Positions 15,083-22,623 of a stretch of 64,000 bases of DNA are shown in pieces. The DNA comes from JBJXHC01 sp046160825 (GTDB taxonomy: Bacteria > Bacteroidota > Ignavibacteria > UBA10030 > UBA6906): the NCBI GenBank assembly GCA_046160825.1, contig JBJXHC010000039.1, positions 1-64,000 of the forward strand. The letters are read 5' to 3'. The notes under the pieces are model-generated. The model had not been told where the DNA came from. It did no database searches and worked only from the letters and a program-made list of their open reading frames with translations. The position numbers and the translations under genes were made by a program. The number at the start of each line of letters is the position of its first letter. Position 1 is the stretch's first letter.

Positions 15083-15895
15083 ATGATACCAGCGTACTTC
15101 GTTTACCGTGAACCGGAATCAATCGACGAACTCAAGTCCCTGCTTCTCCTCAGGTACAGCGTGTATCGTCAGAGCCGCCTCAAACACCTGGCGCCTGAAA
15201 ATAAGTATATGATCAATATGGATTCTCACGATCTCAATGCGAAACATTTCGGACTGTACGAACACATCGATGGTTCATCCCGACCGGTGGGTTACATCAG
15301 GATGGTGACGGACGGGGCAGGGCCTTGGGCAAATGAAATCCAGCAGATCGTTCACTCTCTACCGGAACTGACAATCGAATCAAATACCAACCTCGCGGAG
15401 CCACTCCCCTTGATGGAATACGTCCCGGATATTGAAGCACTCCGGAAACTGTACGTGGGCTGTAAACGCAAGGGTGAACACCTGGTTGAACCGGGAAGGT
15501 TGTCACTCGATCATTCAGTCAGGTCACTGGGTATCTCCGGACACGTTAGGACTTCCAGTAATATGGTTGCTTCAACATTTGCAGCTTTTATGGTAGATGG
15601 GGTCAGTAAGGCCGTACTTACAGCTTCGCTAACTCACAAGGGATTCTACGAACAGTTTGGCTTCACTCGGACACCCGGCGTTTCGGATTGGTTCTGGGAA
15701 GATGCTGGTGAAAACCGGTGCTGCCTTATCGGTTCACCGGAGTCGCTGCCAGAGCCAATGAAAGAAAAGGTCCTCCGCATGGCCGAGGCCTGGTCAAATA
15801 CTCGGCGCATTTGTTTCCATCCATCAGCCAACGAACAGTTCTTCGCACCAACGCACAGTTACATCAGCAGCCGTCCGGCTTTGCGAGCCGCCTAA
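15083..15895 (+). CDS. LuxI/FeeM-like N-acyltransferase (GNAT fold), second of a pair
   Basis: The 270-residue protein parallels its upstream neighbour: SLLLLRYSVYRQSRL, NMDSHDLNAKHFGLY, VGYIRMVTD and VEPGRLSLDHSVR, with a similar C-terminal ending. Identity is moderate and spread over the whole length, so the duplication is old enough for the substrates to differ. GAGGGCTTT supplies a ribosome-binding site for ATG 15083. The 98-base gap to the first copy has no promoter motif, so the pair is probably one transcript. Product and biological role are unknown; a signalling molecule, lipoamino acid or lipid is possible. Confidence 0.75.
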   Translation: MIPAYFVYREPESIDELKSLLLLRYSVYRQSRLKHLAPENKYMINMDSHDLNAKHFGLYEHIDGSSRPVGYIRMVTDGAGPWANEIQQIVHSLPELTIESNTNLAEPLPLMEYVPDIEALRKLYVGCKRKGEHLVEPGRLSLDHSVRSLGISGHVRTSSNMVASTFAAFMVDGVSKAVLTASLTHKGFYEQFGFTRTPGVSDWFWEDAGENRCCLIGSPESLPEPMKEKVLRMAEAWSNTRRICFHPSANEQFFAPTHSYISSRPALRAA

Positions 15896-15940
15896 AGGCT
15901 GAACCAATCAGCTAACATTCTAACGTCTAAGGAGTTCGCT

Positions 15941-16576
15941 ATGAACCGAAAGGCGCTCATTCTGATACTTGGCATACTCACCACGCTCTCTTGTAGCGTA
16001 TCGCTTACCCAAATAGAGAACTACCAATACTATCCGGATTGCCTGGTGACAACCGACGTGTATGGATTTCAGAATGTTCTCGATCCGTATAGAAACCCAT
16101 CGAATGCGTACCTCTACATAGTTGCAGCAAATGTATTGGATGACGGAGAAAACGATAGATGGGAGATGTTCACCGGAACCGCTGATATTGGCATTCACGT
16201 CTATGGAGGAGAGAACTTTGACATACTATTGAATATGGTGAGACTTTATGGACCGTATGATGAGGGCGTTGATGATGATGGAAGTCTGAAGTACGAGTGG
16301 GACGACTACTGCTCCATGCGATACAACAACTTTGCGCTGATGCAGGTATCGGGATATCTGTGGCGGTGTGTGAGAATTCTGGCAGTTGAGGGGGATGACC
16401 AGGAATGGATACAGGGATCTGACGATGTTGTTTTCGACGCCATTGTTTGTCTCGATCAAATCGGGACCGATGTGACTAGAGTGGATGGCACGTGCGACAT
16501 TCCGGGAGTCTGCGCCACAATGTGGTTGTCGGTGAGAGACTGCACCTATCCAGACTGTGGCATCTTCTGGAGGTAA
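15941..16576 (+). CDS. secreted protein of unknown function
   Basis: A 211-residue protein with an N-terminal signal (LILILGILTTLSC). The Cys at about residue 18 has a weak lipobox, so lipidation is uncertain. The mature protein is acidic and rich in Cys, Asp, Tyr and Trp (DDGENDRWEMFTGTADIGIH; EGDDQEWIQGSDDVVFD), with about ten cysteines suggesting disulfides and surface exposure. TAAGGAGTTCGCT precedes ATG. It follows the acyltransferase pair by 45 bases and may share their transcript. I do not recognise the family. Confidence 0.7.
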   Translation: MNRKALILILGILTTLSCSVSLTQIENYQYYPDCLVTTDVYGFQNVLDPYRNPSNAYLYIVAANVLDDGENDRWEMFTGTADIGIHVYGGENFDILLNMVRLYGPYDEGVDDDGSLKYEWDDYCSMRYNNFALMQVSGYLWRCVRILAVEGDDQEWIQGSDDVVFDAIVCLDQIGTDVTRVDGTCDIPGVCATMWLSVRDCTYPDCGIFWR

Positions 16577-16612
16577 CCCTCGAATTCCGCAAATAATACT
16601 GTACAAATCCCG

Positions 16613-16641
16613 TGTAACCTTTTATCTGTCCAGGTGACTAA
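16613..16641 (+). promoter_or_regulatory. putative ECF-sigma promoter, copy 7
   Basis: TGTAACC (16613-16619), 16-bp spacer, GACTAA (16636-16641), 31 bases before ATG 16672. It is the last copy in the window. Confidence 0.65.
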
Positions 16642-16671
16642 TCATTGAACAAATTAAAGGAGCAGAGTATC

Positions 16672-17316
16672 ATGAAAAAGTACCTCGTACCCGCAATTTT
16701 CAACCTGATCATCTATGTTGCCCCACTGGCCTTCAATATGGGGTTGCTGTTCAATATCAAGCTTGCCGTTCTGGTGATTGCCGCATTTGCCCTCTTGCTC
16801 ACCCAACCACCGTTGAGTGCGAAGGAAGCAAAGGCAAAGAAGCGAACAGATCACAACTCGGTCTATGCAATAATGCTTGCAGCCATGGTCAGCCAGATGA
16901 GTGTGGTGATTGAGTGGGCTTACATGATTCCAGAACAGGCCAGAAATGGCAGCACGGTGGTGACCATCATCGGACTCGTCATCCTTGTCAGCGGAGTTGC
17001 ATTCCGGGTCTGGTCAATCAGGACGTTGGGAAGGTTTTTTACATCAACTGTTCAGGTGCAGAATAGCCACAAGGTAATCTCGACCGGGCCTTATGCACTG
17101 GTCCGGCACCCGAGCTATCTCGGCGCTTTGACTGCAATGGTCGGCAGCGCGGTCTTCATGAATGCTTTTGTGGCTGCCATCATCACTGTCGTCGGGATGC
17201 TCATCGCATACCGTCTGCGTATCGCCGCAGAAGAGCAAACACTCGCATCCGCTCTTGGTGAAGAATACAAAGTGTACATGCAGAAGACACCCCGGCTGAT
17301 ACCGTGTGTGTGGTAA
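16672..17316 (+). CDS. isoprenylcysteine carboxyl methyltransferase (ICMT) family membrane protein
   Basis: The 214-residue protein has about four to five transmembrane segments. The conserved C-terminal SAM-site region reads GPYALVRHPSYLG (about 140-152), followed by EEQTLASALGEEYKVYMQ. These are the hallmarks of the ICMT/phospholipid methyltransferase family, which transfers methyl groups to small thiols, lipids or other membrane substrates. The bacterial substrate is unknown. The open frame extends to a TTG at 16645, but AAAGGAG directly before ATG 16672 decides the start. An ECF-type promoter precedes it. Confidence 0.82.
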   Translation: MKKYLVPAIFNLIIYVAPLAFNMGLLFNIKLAVLVIAAFALLLTQPPLSAKEAKAKKRTDHNSVYAIMLAAMVSQMSVVIEWAYMIPEQARNGSTVVTIIGLVILVSGVAFRVWSIRTLGRFFTSTVQVQNSHKVISTGPYALVRHPSYLGALTAMVGSAVFMNAFVAAIITVVGMLIAYRLRIAAEEQTLASALGEEYKVYMQKTPRLIPCVW

Positions 17317-17353
17317 CGTCCGAAATCCCATAATTGAACGAAAGGATACGTCC

Positions 17354-17458
17354 ATGAAGAAGACATTGAAGCTGGGCTTGTTGTCGCTCGCGATCTTGAT
17401 GACTGTCCTTCCCCTTACAAACCCGGCAGAGAAAGTCTCCCCGGTACCGGAAGTGTAG
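17354..17458 (+). CDS. short exported-peptide frame, probably 3'-truncated
   Basis: ATG 17354, preceded by GAAAGGATACG, opens a 34-codon frame beginning MKKTLKLGLLSLAILMTVLP, a good signal peptide, and ending EKVSPVPEV. The end coincides with the edge of the integrase remnant on the other strand (about 17451). I read it as a secreted-protein gene cut off when the integrase element arrived or was rearranged. It could also be a genuine peptide. Confidence 0.45.
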   Translation: MKKTLKLGLLSLAILMTVLPLTNPAEKVSPVPEV

Positions 17459-17742
17459 GTTTTGAGTGGCCGGTCTTCCATCAGTCGGATGAAGTTCTTG
17501 ATTGCCCGTTCGTACAGCTCGACCGTTGTCGGTGCGAAGTTTGTCCTCGCGTGCGCGAGGAATTCCTCAGAGAACTGTAAGAGAGTGATGGAACGCTTGG
17601 GTTTGTTCCTGTCGAGTCCGTTTTCGATCGCCTTGAGGGCGGTCGATTTGGTCCGGGCGTTTGTGGACCGCCAGATGCGGCGTCCGCACTGGTAACTGAC
17701 CTGGTAGAATATCCCGTTGGAACGTTTGATGAGGGTGGGCAT
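17456..17742 (-). pseudogene. tyrosine recombinase/integrase, N-terminal fragment
   Basis: Reading from ATG 17742, about 97 residues match the start of a phage-type integrase: SNGIFYQVSYQCGRRIWRST (arm-binding type beta segment), then FSEEFLAHARTNFAPTTVEL and YERAIKNFIRLMEDRPLKTY (SAM-like core-binding domain). The catalytic domain with the R-H-R-Y residues is missing. The open frame continues antisense through the ICMT gene but carries no integrase sequence there. tRNA-Glu begins 75 bases upstream on the same strand, the usual neighbour of an integrase at an attachment site. The gene is dead. Confidence 0.8.
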
Positions 17743-17765
17743 GGGTACCTCCGCTAAAACCTTGA

Positions 17766-17789
17766 AAGTGTTAGCAGAAGTGTTAGCAG
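17766..17789. repeat. 12-bp tandem repeat between integrase remnant and tRNA-Glu
   Basis: AAGTGTTAGCAG occurs twice in perfect tandem (17766-17777 and 17778-17789), just upstream of the integrase start. It could be a leftover recombinase-binding array. Confidence 0.7.
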
Positions 17790-17816
17790 ATGGTACTAAC
17801 GTACCCGTAACTCGTG

Positions 17817-17889
17817 TGCCCCCAACGAGATTCGAACTCGTGTTACAGGCTTGAAAAGCCCGTGTCCTAGGCCTCTAGACGATGGGGGC
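17817..17889 (-). tRNA. tRNA-Glu (anticodon UUC)
   Basis: On the minus strand the acceptor GCCCCCA pairs with TGGGGGC followed by discriminator A. The anticodon arm is CGGGC-TTTTCAA-GCCTG with anticodon TTC. The T arm contains GTTCGAAT. CCA is not encoded. It lies next to the integrase remnant and is a likely island attachment site. Confidence 0.95.
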
Positions 17890-17937
17890 AAGAAAATAAA
17901 TCGGGATCGTGAATTCGCGGAAATTGTGTTTCGCTAG

Positions 17938-18011
17938 TGACCCCGGCGCGAATCGAACGCGCAACCTACAGCTTAGAAGGCTGTTGCTCTATCCAATTGA
18001 GCTACGGGGTC
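17938..18011 (-). tRNA. tRNA-Arg (anticodon UCU)
   Basis: Acceptor GACCCCG pairs with CGGGGTC plus discriminator A. Anticodon arm ACAGC-CTTCTAA-GCTGT gives TCT. The T arm has GTTCGATT. CCA is not encoded. The following 18012-18321 holds no convincing gene, only the terminator at 18248. Confidence 0.95.
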
Positions 18012-18247
18012 GGCGTAGACAAAAACTGAAATCGCTTCCCATGGACTGCTGGTTCCCCGCTCCGCCCGATTCGGGCCGGTGTCCAATTGAGCAAATACAG
18101 GCGCCGGGCTGAGTGCAATCTAGGGAAAAGCAGGTACCACACTCGCTCCAAATTCGAATCAAATATATCGCTTTTGAGCGTTGGATGCAACGGAGATAAA
18201 CCTCGTTCATCTCTGCATTGTATCACATTTCTTGCTGCGGCAAGGGA

Positions 18248-18289
18248 CAAAAAAGAAAGAAGCCGGTGATCACGCAGTCACACCGGCTT
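18248..18289 (-). terminator. terminator of the 18322 secreted-protein gene
   Basis: AAGCCGGTG and CACCGGCTT (18260-18268 and 18281-18289) pair. On the minus strand the hairpin is followed by CTTTCTTTTTT. Confidence 0.85.
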
Positions 18290-18321
18290 CGCGGTATCCA
18301 ATCAGTAGTATGTCGTAGTAC

Positions 18322-19740
18322 CTACCGCAACAGAACAATCCTCTTCGTTTGCGCTATTGTCCCGGACGAAGTCGTTGCTTCCATTCGACAGAAGTACATT
18401 CCCGAAGCAGCCAAACCGCCCTTATCATTCTTCGCACTCCAGGCGCTGTAATGCAATCCGGCGGGACGCATCTCATCCACAATCGTTGCAACCTCTTGCC
18501 CAAGAGGCGAAAATATTTTCATGCGGACATGTGAGTCCGCCGGTAGTGAATATCTGATGATAGTGTTGCCGTTGAATGGATTAGGATAGTTCTGCTCGAG
18601 CAAGAATTGTTGCGGGACTTCACCTCCGCTATTCCTGCCGTCATACAATGCCTGGGCCCTGCGCGCTCGATAGGGCAATCCGTAGAGGTCGGGAGCTGCA
18701 ATCAGTGCGAACGCGAAAACCAGAGTGTCCGATGGAGCGATGCCCGATCTTGCATTGAGCGTGAACGGCCCGGCACTGATCATGAAACGACCTTCGGAGA
18801 GCGTTGGATATTGATCCGGATAGATCAGCGCACTGCTCATCAGGGAGAATTTTGCAGCGTCGGTCGGAGGCGTTTGAGGGCCCGAGAAGTGAGCAAATGT
18901 GATTCGGAGTGAATCCCGTGGAGTCCTCCCGCGCAAAAGCGTAACACCAATGGGCGTGGTACCTGAATCAACCGGATTATCCACCCAGGCCATATACTGT
19001 GCAGGAAGGTATCCGGTGATATTTCGTATTGGGAAGAACGGAACATCAGGCCTCATTATGCCAGCTTCAATCATAATGCCGACGTAAGCACTGTCGATGA
19101 TTTTCTTTCCAACATTGATAATTCTGAGTTCTTTGATATGGATCCCATCAGCATCTGAAGACGACCAAACGAAGGAACTCTGTATAACCTTGAGTTGAAG
19201 TGGGATATGCCCGGTCACCTGCCTCGCTGTATCAGTAAAAGTGCAATAATGATCATTGTCGGAGAGTGGTCGATACTCCAATCCACCCTGCCAATACTCA
19301 TCCCATCCGGCAGGCTTCGGCTGTGTACGACCATCAATCTTCCAGATCGTATCTGATGATGTGCTCCCGGGAAAGAACTCAAAGTATGGCCCTGACCACC
19401 CTTCAAATGTTGTGCTGACAAGCTTGACCTGGGGCGCATCGCCAAACCGGGAAGTATCAAGTTTGCCTCCTATCCAAAGGCCGCCTCCATAGAGGTGTTC
19501 AACGTTGCTGCCAATGGGATATTCAAAACCAAGCGAATCAAAGGGAGCACCACCCGGAAAGGCCGGGTTAAATGGCCGGTAAGCAATATGACCCATGGCT
19601 CCGCAGTTGTTCCACTGCAAGCGCATGGAGAAGCCTTGCTTCGCATAGCTGTACCGGGGAGATTGGGCGTGAGCGCTAATAACAATGGCGAGGAGAGTGA
19701 ATGCTATGACCACTATCCTTAAGGAGTAGGAACCCAACAT
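18322..19740 (-). CDS. T9SS-sorted secreted protein of unknown function
   Basis: The 472-residue protein has a signal peptide to about residue 26 (VISAHAQ). The beta-rich body contains HLYGGGLWIGGKLDTSRFGD and VWSSSDADGIHIKELRIINV. The C-terminal T9SS sorting domain begins about residue 385 (LEQNYPNPFNGNTIIRYSLP) and ends GTIAQTKRIVLLR. The body resembles, in style, the much larger protein at 46809 (GGxxWIGG-type and DSDxxWSD-type motifs). No catalytic motif is seen. It is predicted to be exported across the outer membrane. It stands alone, with its terminator at 18248 and tRNA-Pro 36 bases before its start. Confidence 0.82.
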   Translation of the reverse strand: MLGSYSLRIVVIAFTLLAIVISAHAQSPRYSYAKQGFSMRLQWNNCGAMGHIAYRPFNPAFPGGAPFDSLGFEYPIGSNVEHLYGGGLWIGGKLDTSRFGDAPQVKLVSTTFEGWSGPYFEFFPGSTSSDTIWKIDGRTQPKPAGWDEYWQGGLEYRPLSDNDHYCTFTDTARQVTGHIPLQLKVIQSSFVWSSSDADGIHIKELRIINVGKKIIDSAYVGIMIEAGIMRPDVPFFPIRNITGYLPAQYMAWVDNPVDSGTTPIGVTLLRGRTPRDSLRITFAHFSGPQTPPTDAAKFSLMSSALIYPDQYPTLSEGRFMISAGPFTLNARSGIAPSDTLVFAFALIAAPDLYGLPYRARRAQALYDGRNSGGEVPQQFLLEQNYPNPFNGNTIIRYSLPADSHVRMKIFSPLGQEVATIVDEMRPAGLHYSAWSAKNDKGGLAASGMYFCRMEATTSSGTIAQTKRIVLLR

Positions 19741-19776
19741 AGGATCCTCCTGAGCGGGAGTGATGGATGGAATTTG

Positions 19777-19851
19777 TCGGGGCGACAGGATTCGAACCTG
19801 CGACTTCTTGCTCCCAAAGCAAGCGCTCTAGCCGGGCTGAGCTACGCCCCG
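19777..19851 (-). tRNA. tRNA-Pro (anticodon UGG)
   Basis: Acceptor CGGGGCG pairs with CGCCCCG plus discriminator A. Anticodon arm CTTGC-TTTGGGA-GCAAG gives TGG. The T arm has GGTTCGAAT. CCA is not encoded. A partial second copy lies 250 bases upstream (20104-20163), separated by the GIY-YIG gene. Confidence 0.95.
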
Positions 19852-19858
19852 ATGATTT

Positions 19859-20101
19859 CTAATCTAAGTTCTTGAGACTCTCAAGAAACCTTCCGGCCCC
19901 TCGAGACTTGATATGCTTTTCTTGTTCCAGCGCCTCCGACCGGGTATCGCATTTTCTTGTATACACAATCTCCCAAGGCGTTCCGTTTCGAGTCGAGGAG
20001 TTCCGACCAGCATTATGCTGTCCTAAACGTATGCCGATCTCTTCCGCCACTCCGGTGTAGTATCTTCCAGTCTTTCGACTTCGCAGTATGTACACCACCA
20101 T
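19859..20101 (-). CDS. GIY-YIG nuclease domain protein (UPF0213-like)
   Basis: From ATG 20101 the protein has 80 residues: MVVYILRSRKTGRYYTG (the GIY-YIG motif appears as VYI and YYTG), IRLGQHNAGRNSSTRNG with the conserved Arg and His, WEIVYTRKCDTRSEALEQE with the catalytic-region Glu, then a short basic tail. It is a single-domain DNA-cleaving fold without a DNA-binding partner. The open frame extends upstream to 20203, but those residues are just translated tRNA sequence. It sits exactly between a 3'-truncated tRNA-Pro and an intact tRNA-Pro on the same strand. Confidence 0.85.
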   Translation of the reverse strand: MVVYILRSRKTGRYYTGVAEEIGIRLGQHNAGRNSSTRNGTPWEIVYTRKCDTRSEALEQEKHIKSRGAGRFLESLKNLD

Positions 20102-20103
20102 GC

Positions 20104-20163
20104 TCGAACCTGCGACTTTGGCGCCAAAGGCGCCACGCTCTAGCCGGGCTGAGCTACGCCCCG
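20104..20163 (-). pseudogene. 3'-truncated tRNA-Pro copy
   Basis: From CGGGGCGTAGCTCAGCCC through GAGCG, and again at GTCGCAGGTTCGA, the sequence equals the intact tRNA-Pro. The anticodon arm is changed to TGGCGCC-TTT-GGCGCCA, which lacks the normal U33 and UGG anticodon. Everything 3' of the T loop is replaced by the start of the GIY-YIG gene three bases later. Confidence 0.8.
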
Positions 20164-20278
20164 ATGACATCCGCGACAAATATACAAAACTCCACCTCCT
20201 CAATCAACTAAAGTCCAGTAGGAACTTGCAGGTCGGGAATGTTCTGCATATTTTCTGACGCAATGCATACACACCCAA

Positions 20279-21880
20279 ATGGCTGAAAGTAGAGAAATAG
20301 GGGGACTGAAAAGGATCGGCATTGTTCTTTTGTTGCTGGTGCTCCTCCCTGCCCTATTCTACTCTGCATACGAGATCAGTTCGTTGACCGACACCGAAGA
20401 GCTCATTGCCGGTACGTACAGACAGCAACTCGATGCAATCCTCTTTTCGGTCAATCAATATGCATGGGATGTGGTGTCTGGCTGGGCCAACAATATCAGC
20501 GGGGATTCGCGCGAAGTTCAAGCCGACAAACTCACGGCAATTCTTCGGATGAACAAGTCACTCATGGGAGTGGTCTTCACGGATTCCTCTTTGAAGACAT
20601 TGCACATCCTGCCGTCATTGTCGACTCTCGAATCACTTGACGTGAACGAAGCTCGCTTGAAAGACATCCTACGTGCCGATGCCGGAAAGATCGAACAACT
20701 GATTCGACTCCAACGATCCGGCTATCGAAGAATTGAACCACTCATTGTCCAACGCGCTCCGTCAGCTGCTAATTCCGCTTTGATGCTCCTGTTTGTCTCC
20801 GACGCGGACAGGGAGAATCTCACCATTGCGGGAATGATAATACATCCACAGGGGTTTCTCCGGAACGTGCTCGGCCAGAAACTCATCGAAGCTGCGGGCG
20901 AGGACTTTGTTCTTACAGTTGCTCGGGACAGCGAGTCGAACCCAGTCTTTTCTTCTGCACCAGGAACCCCCCTTTCGGGCGATCAGAGAAAGGCACTGTG
21001 GATTCTCCCCGGGTACAGTCTGACGATTCAGATGAAGGGAACAACTATCGAGGAGATTGCACAGTCGCGCTTCAATCGCAACCTCACCCTCATCATCATT
21101 CTTGATATGGTCTTGCTGACAGGGGCATGGTTTGTGTACAGAACGCTCCGGAGAGAAGTGGAACTCATCCGCTTAAAATCCGACTTTGTCTCCAACGTCT
21201 CGCACGAGCTACGAACTCCTTTGGCGCTGATCCGCATGTTTGCAGAGACATTGGAGATGAACAGGGTTCCGAATGAAGTGAAGAAGAGGGAATACTATGC
21301 CACAATCCTCCAGGAGACCGAACGACTCACCCGACTCGTCAATAATATTCTCAACTTCTCGAGGATGGAAGCAGGTAGGAAGCCGTATGATCTTCAGCCG
21401 ACCAATCTGAACATACTGGCACAGAAGATTCTCGCCACATACGAACCACACCTCGCCAGGCATGGGTTCAGTCTGACTACTGCCCTTCACACGGCATTGC
21501 CGGAGATCGCCGCGGATGGAGAAGCCATGACAGAGTCCCTCATTAACATTCTTGATAACGCAATGAAGTATTCGGCTGATGACAAACGCATCGTGGTTCG
21601 TACCGGCTGTGCCAACGGACTTGTGTTTGTTGAGATTGAAGATCATGGCATCGGTATCGCGCACGCGGATCAGAAAAAGATATTCGACAAATTCTATCGC
21701 GTCTCAAGTACCCTCGTGCATAATACCAAGGGGAGCGGTCTCGGCCTGACGCTCGTCAAACATATCGTGGAAGCGCACGCCGGAACGGTTACGGTACGAA
21801 GTGAACCCGGAAAAGGAAGCGCGTTTCGACTCTCATTCCCGGCGATGAACACAAAACAACCAACTTCTCATATCTCATAG
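20279..21880 (+). CDS. sensor histidine kinase
   Basis: The 533-residue protein has a transmembrane helix at about 11-31, a large periplasmic sensor region and a second helix at about 264-283. The HisKA box follows (FVSNVSHELRTPLALIRMFA, phospho-accepting His309). The ATPase domain has an N box (NILDNAMKYS), G1 (DHGIGIA) and G2 (GSGLGLTLVKHIVEAHAG). It should autophosphorylate and pass phosphate to the response regulator encoded eight bases downstream. The sensed signal is unknown; the periplasmic part has no recognised fold. No ribosome-binding site is obvious before ATG 20279. Confidence 0.93.
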   Translation: MAESREIGGLKRIGIVLLLLVLLPALFYSAYEISSLTDTEELIAGTYRQQLDAILFSVNQYAWDVVSGWANNISGDSREVQADKLTAILRMNKSLMGVVFTDSSLKTLHILPSLSTLESLDVNEARLKDILRADAGKIEQLIRLQRSGYRRIEPLIVQRAPSAANSALMLLFVSDADRENLTIAGMIIHPQGFLRNVLGQKLIEAAGEDFVLTVARDSESNPVFSSAPGTPLSGDQRKALWILPGYSLTIQMKGTTIEEIAQSRFNRNLTLIIILDMVLLTGAWFVYRTLRREVELIRLKSDFVSNVSHELRTPLALIRMFAETLEMNRVPNEVKKREYYATILQETERLTRLVNNILNFSRMEAGRKPYDLQPTNLNILAQKILATYEPHLARHGFSLTTALHTALPEIAADGEAMTESLINILDNAMKYSADDKRIVVRTGCANGLVFVEIEDHGIGIAHADQKKIFDKFYRVSSTLVHNTKGSGLGLTLVKHIVEAHAGTVTVRSEPGKGSAFRLSFPAMNTKQPTSHIS

Positions 21881-21888
21881 CAAGCCCC

Positions 21889-22569
21889 ATGTCAAAAATT
21901 CTGGTCATCGAAGACGAACCCGTTATGCAACGCGGCTTGAAAGATAATCTGGAGTATGAAGGATATGAAGTGGACCTTGCCGGCGATGGCAAAGCAGGCC
22001 TGCAAAAACTCCTTGCCAATTCGTATGACCTTGCTCTCCTTGATGTCATGTTGCCCTTGATATCCGGATATGATGTTTGCCGGACGGCACGCGAGAAAGG
22101 CGTCCGGACGCCGATCATTATGCTGACATCCAAGGGTGAAGAAATAGATAAGGTGCTTGGACTGGAACTCGGCGCTGATGACTACGTCACCAAACCGTTC
22201 AGCCTGCGCGAACTGTTGGCGCGCGTCAAGGCGGTGTTACGACGTCACCATCGTGGTTCTGCCTCCGGTGTCGTAGTGTTGTTTGGTGATGTGGAGATTC
22301 ATTTCAACACATACAATGCAACCCGGGACGGAGCAGAGCTGACCATGACGCCGAAGGAGTTCGACGTCCTGAAGTTCCTCTGGGAACATCGCAACCAGAC
22401 AGTCACTCGTGACCAGCTCCTCACCAACGTCTGGGGATATGATGACTCGGTGAGTACTCGAACCGTCGATAACTTCATCGTCAGACTACGACAAAAACTC
22501 GAGGACGATCCTGCCCATCCACGCCATATTCTCACCATACACGGAGCCGGATACAAGCTGGTGGTATAG
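21889..22569 (+). CDS. OmpR-family response regulator
   Basis: The 226-residue protein has a receiver domain with acidic pocket EDE (9-11 region), phospho-acceptor Asp52 (LLDVMLP), switch Thr/Ser (LTSKGE) and Lys (TKPFS). A winged-helix DNA-binding domain follows (LTMTPKEFDVLKFLWEHRNQ, then STRTVDNFIVRLRQKLEDDP). It is the partner of the histidine kinase immediately upstream. Two near-identical 23-bp direct repeats lie just downstream (22571-22623), before the secreted-protein gene at 22693, and could be its binding sites (inference). Confidence 0.94.
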   Translation: MSKILVIEDEPVMQRGLKDNLEYEGYEVDLAGDGKAGLQKLLANSYDLALLDVMLPLISGYDVCRTAREKGVRTPIIMLTSKGEEIDKVLGLELGADDYVTKPFSLRELLARVKAVLRRHHRGSASGVVVLFGDVEIHFNTYNATRDGAELTMTPKEFDVLKFLWEHRNQTVTRDQLLTNVWGYDDSVSTRTVDNFIVRLRQKLEDDPAHPRHILTIHGAGYKLVV

Positions 22570-22570
22570 C

Positions 22571-22623
22571 CCCTCCGTGACATTCTTTTACATTAGTTTA
22601 CCCTCCGTGTACATCTTCTGCAT
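22571..22623. promoter_or_regulatory. pair of 23-bp direct repeats upstream of the 22693 gene
   Basis: CCCTCCGTGACATTCTTTTA followed by CAT (22571-22593) and CCCTCCGTGTACATCTTCTG followed by CAT (22601-22623) are spaced 30 bases start to start, about three helical turns. This is the arrangement of tandem OmpR-family regulator sites. Confidence 0.45.

Noticed and set aside
14187..15895. Classical acyl-homoserine-lactone quorum-sensing system
   Set aside because: There is no LuxR-type receptor or lux-box nearby, and the sequences match the wider FeeM/LuxI fold more than true LuxI enzymes.
16226..16606. 126-codon minus-strand frame
   Set aside because: It lies antisense to the secreted-protein gene at 15941, has no supporting start signal and its composition reflects the opposite strand.
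5639..16641. TGTAACC and ACTAAC motifs as splice donor and branch point
   Set aside because: The resemblance to eukaryotic intron signals is superficial. The spacing is 16-17 bases, and the motif always precedes a bacterial ribosome-binding site and gene.
17044..17455. C-terminal part of the integrase frame
   Set aside because: The open frame continues, but only as antisense of the ICMT gene and the short signal-peptide gene; it carries no R-H-R-Y recombinase residues.
18012..18321. Short frames between tRNA-Arg and the 18322 gene
   Set aside because: Frames on both strands are under 85 codons, overlap tRNA or terminator sequence, and lack ribosome-binding sites.
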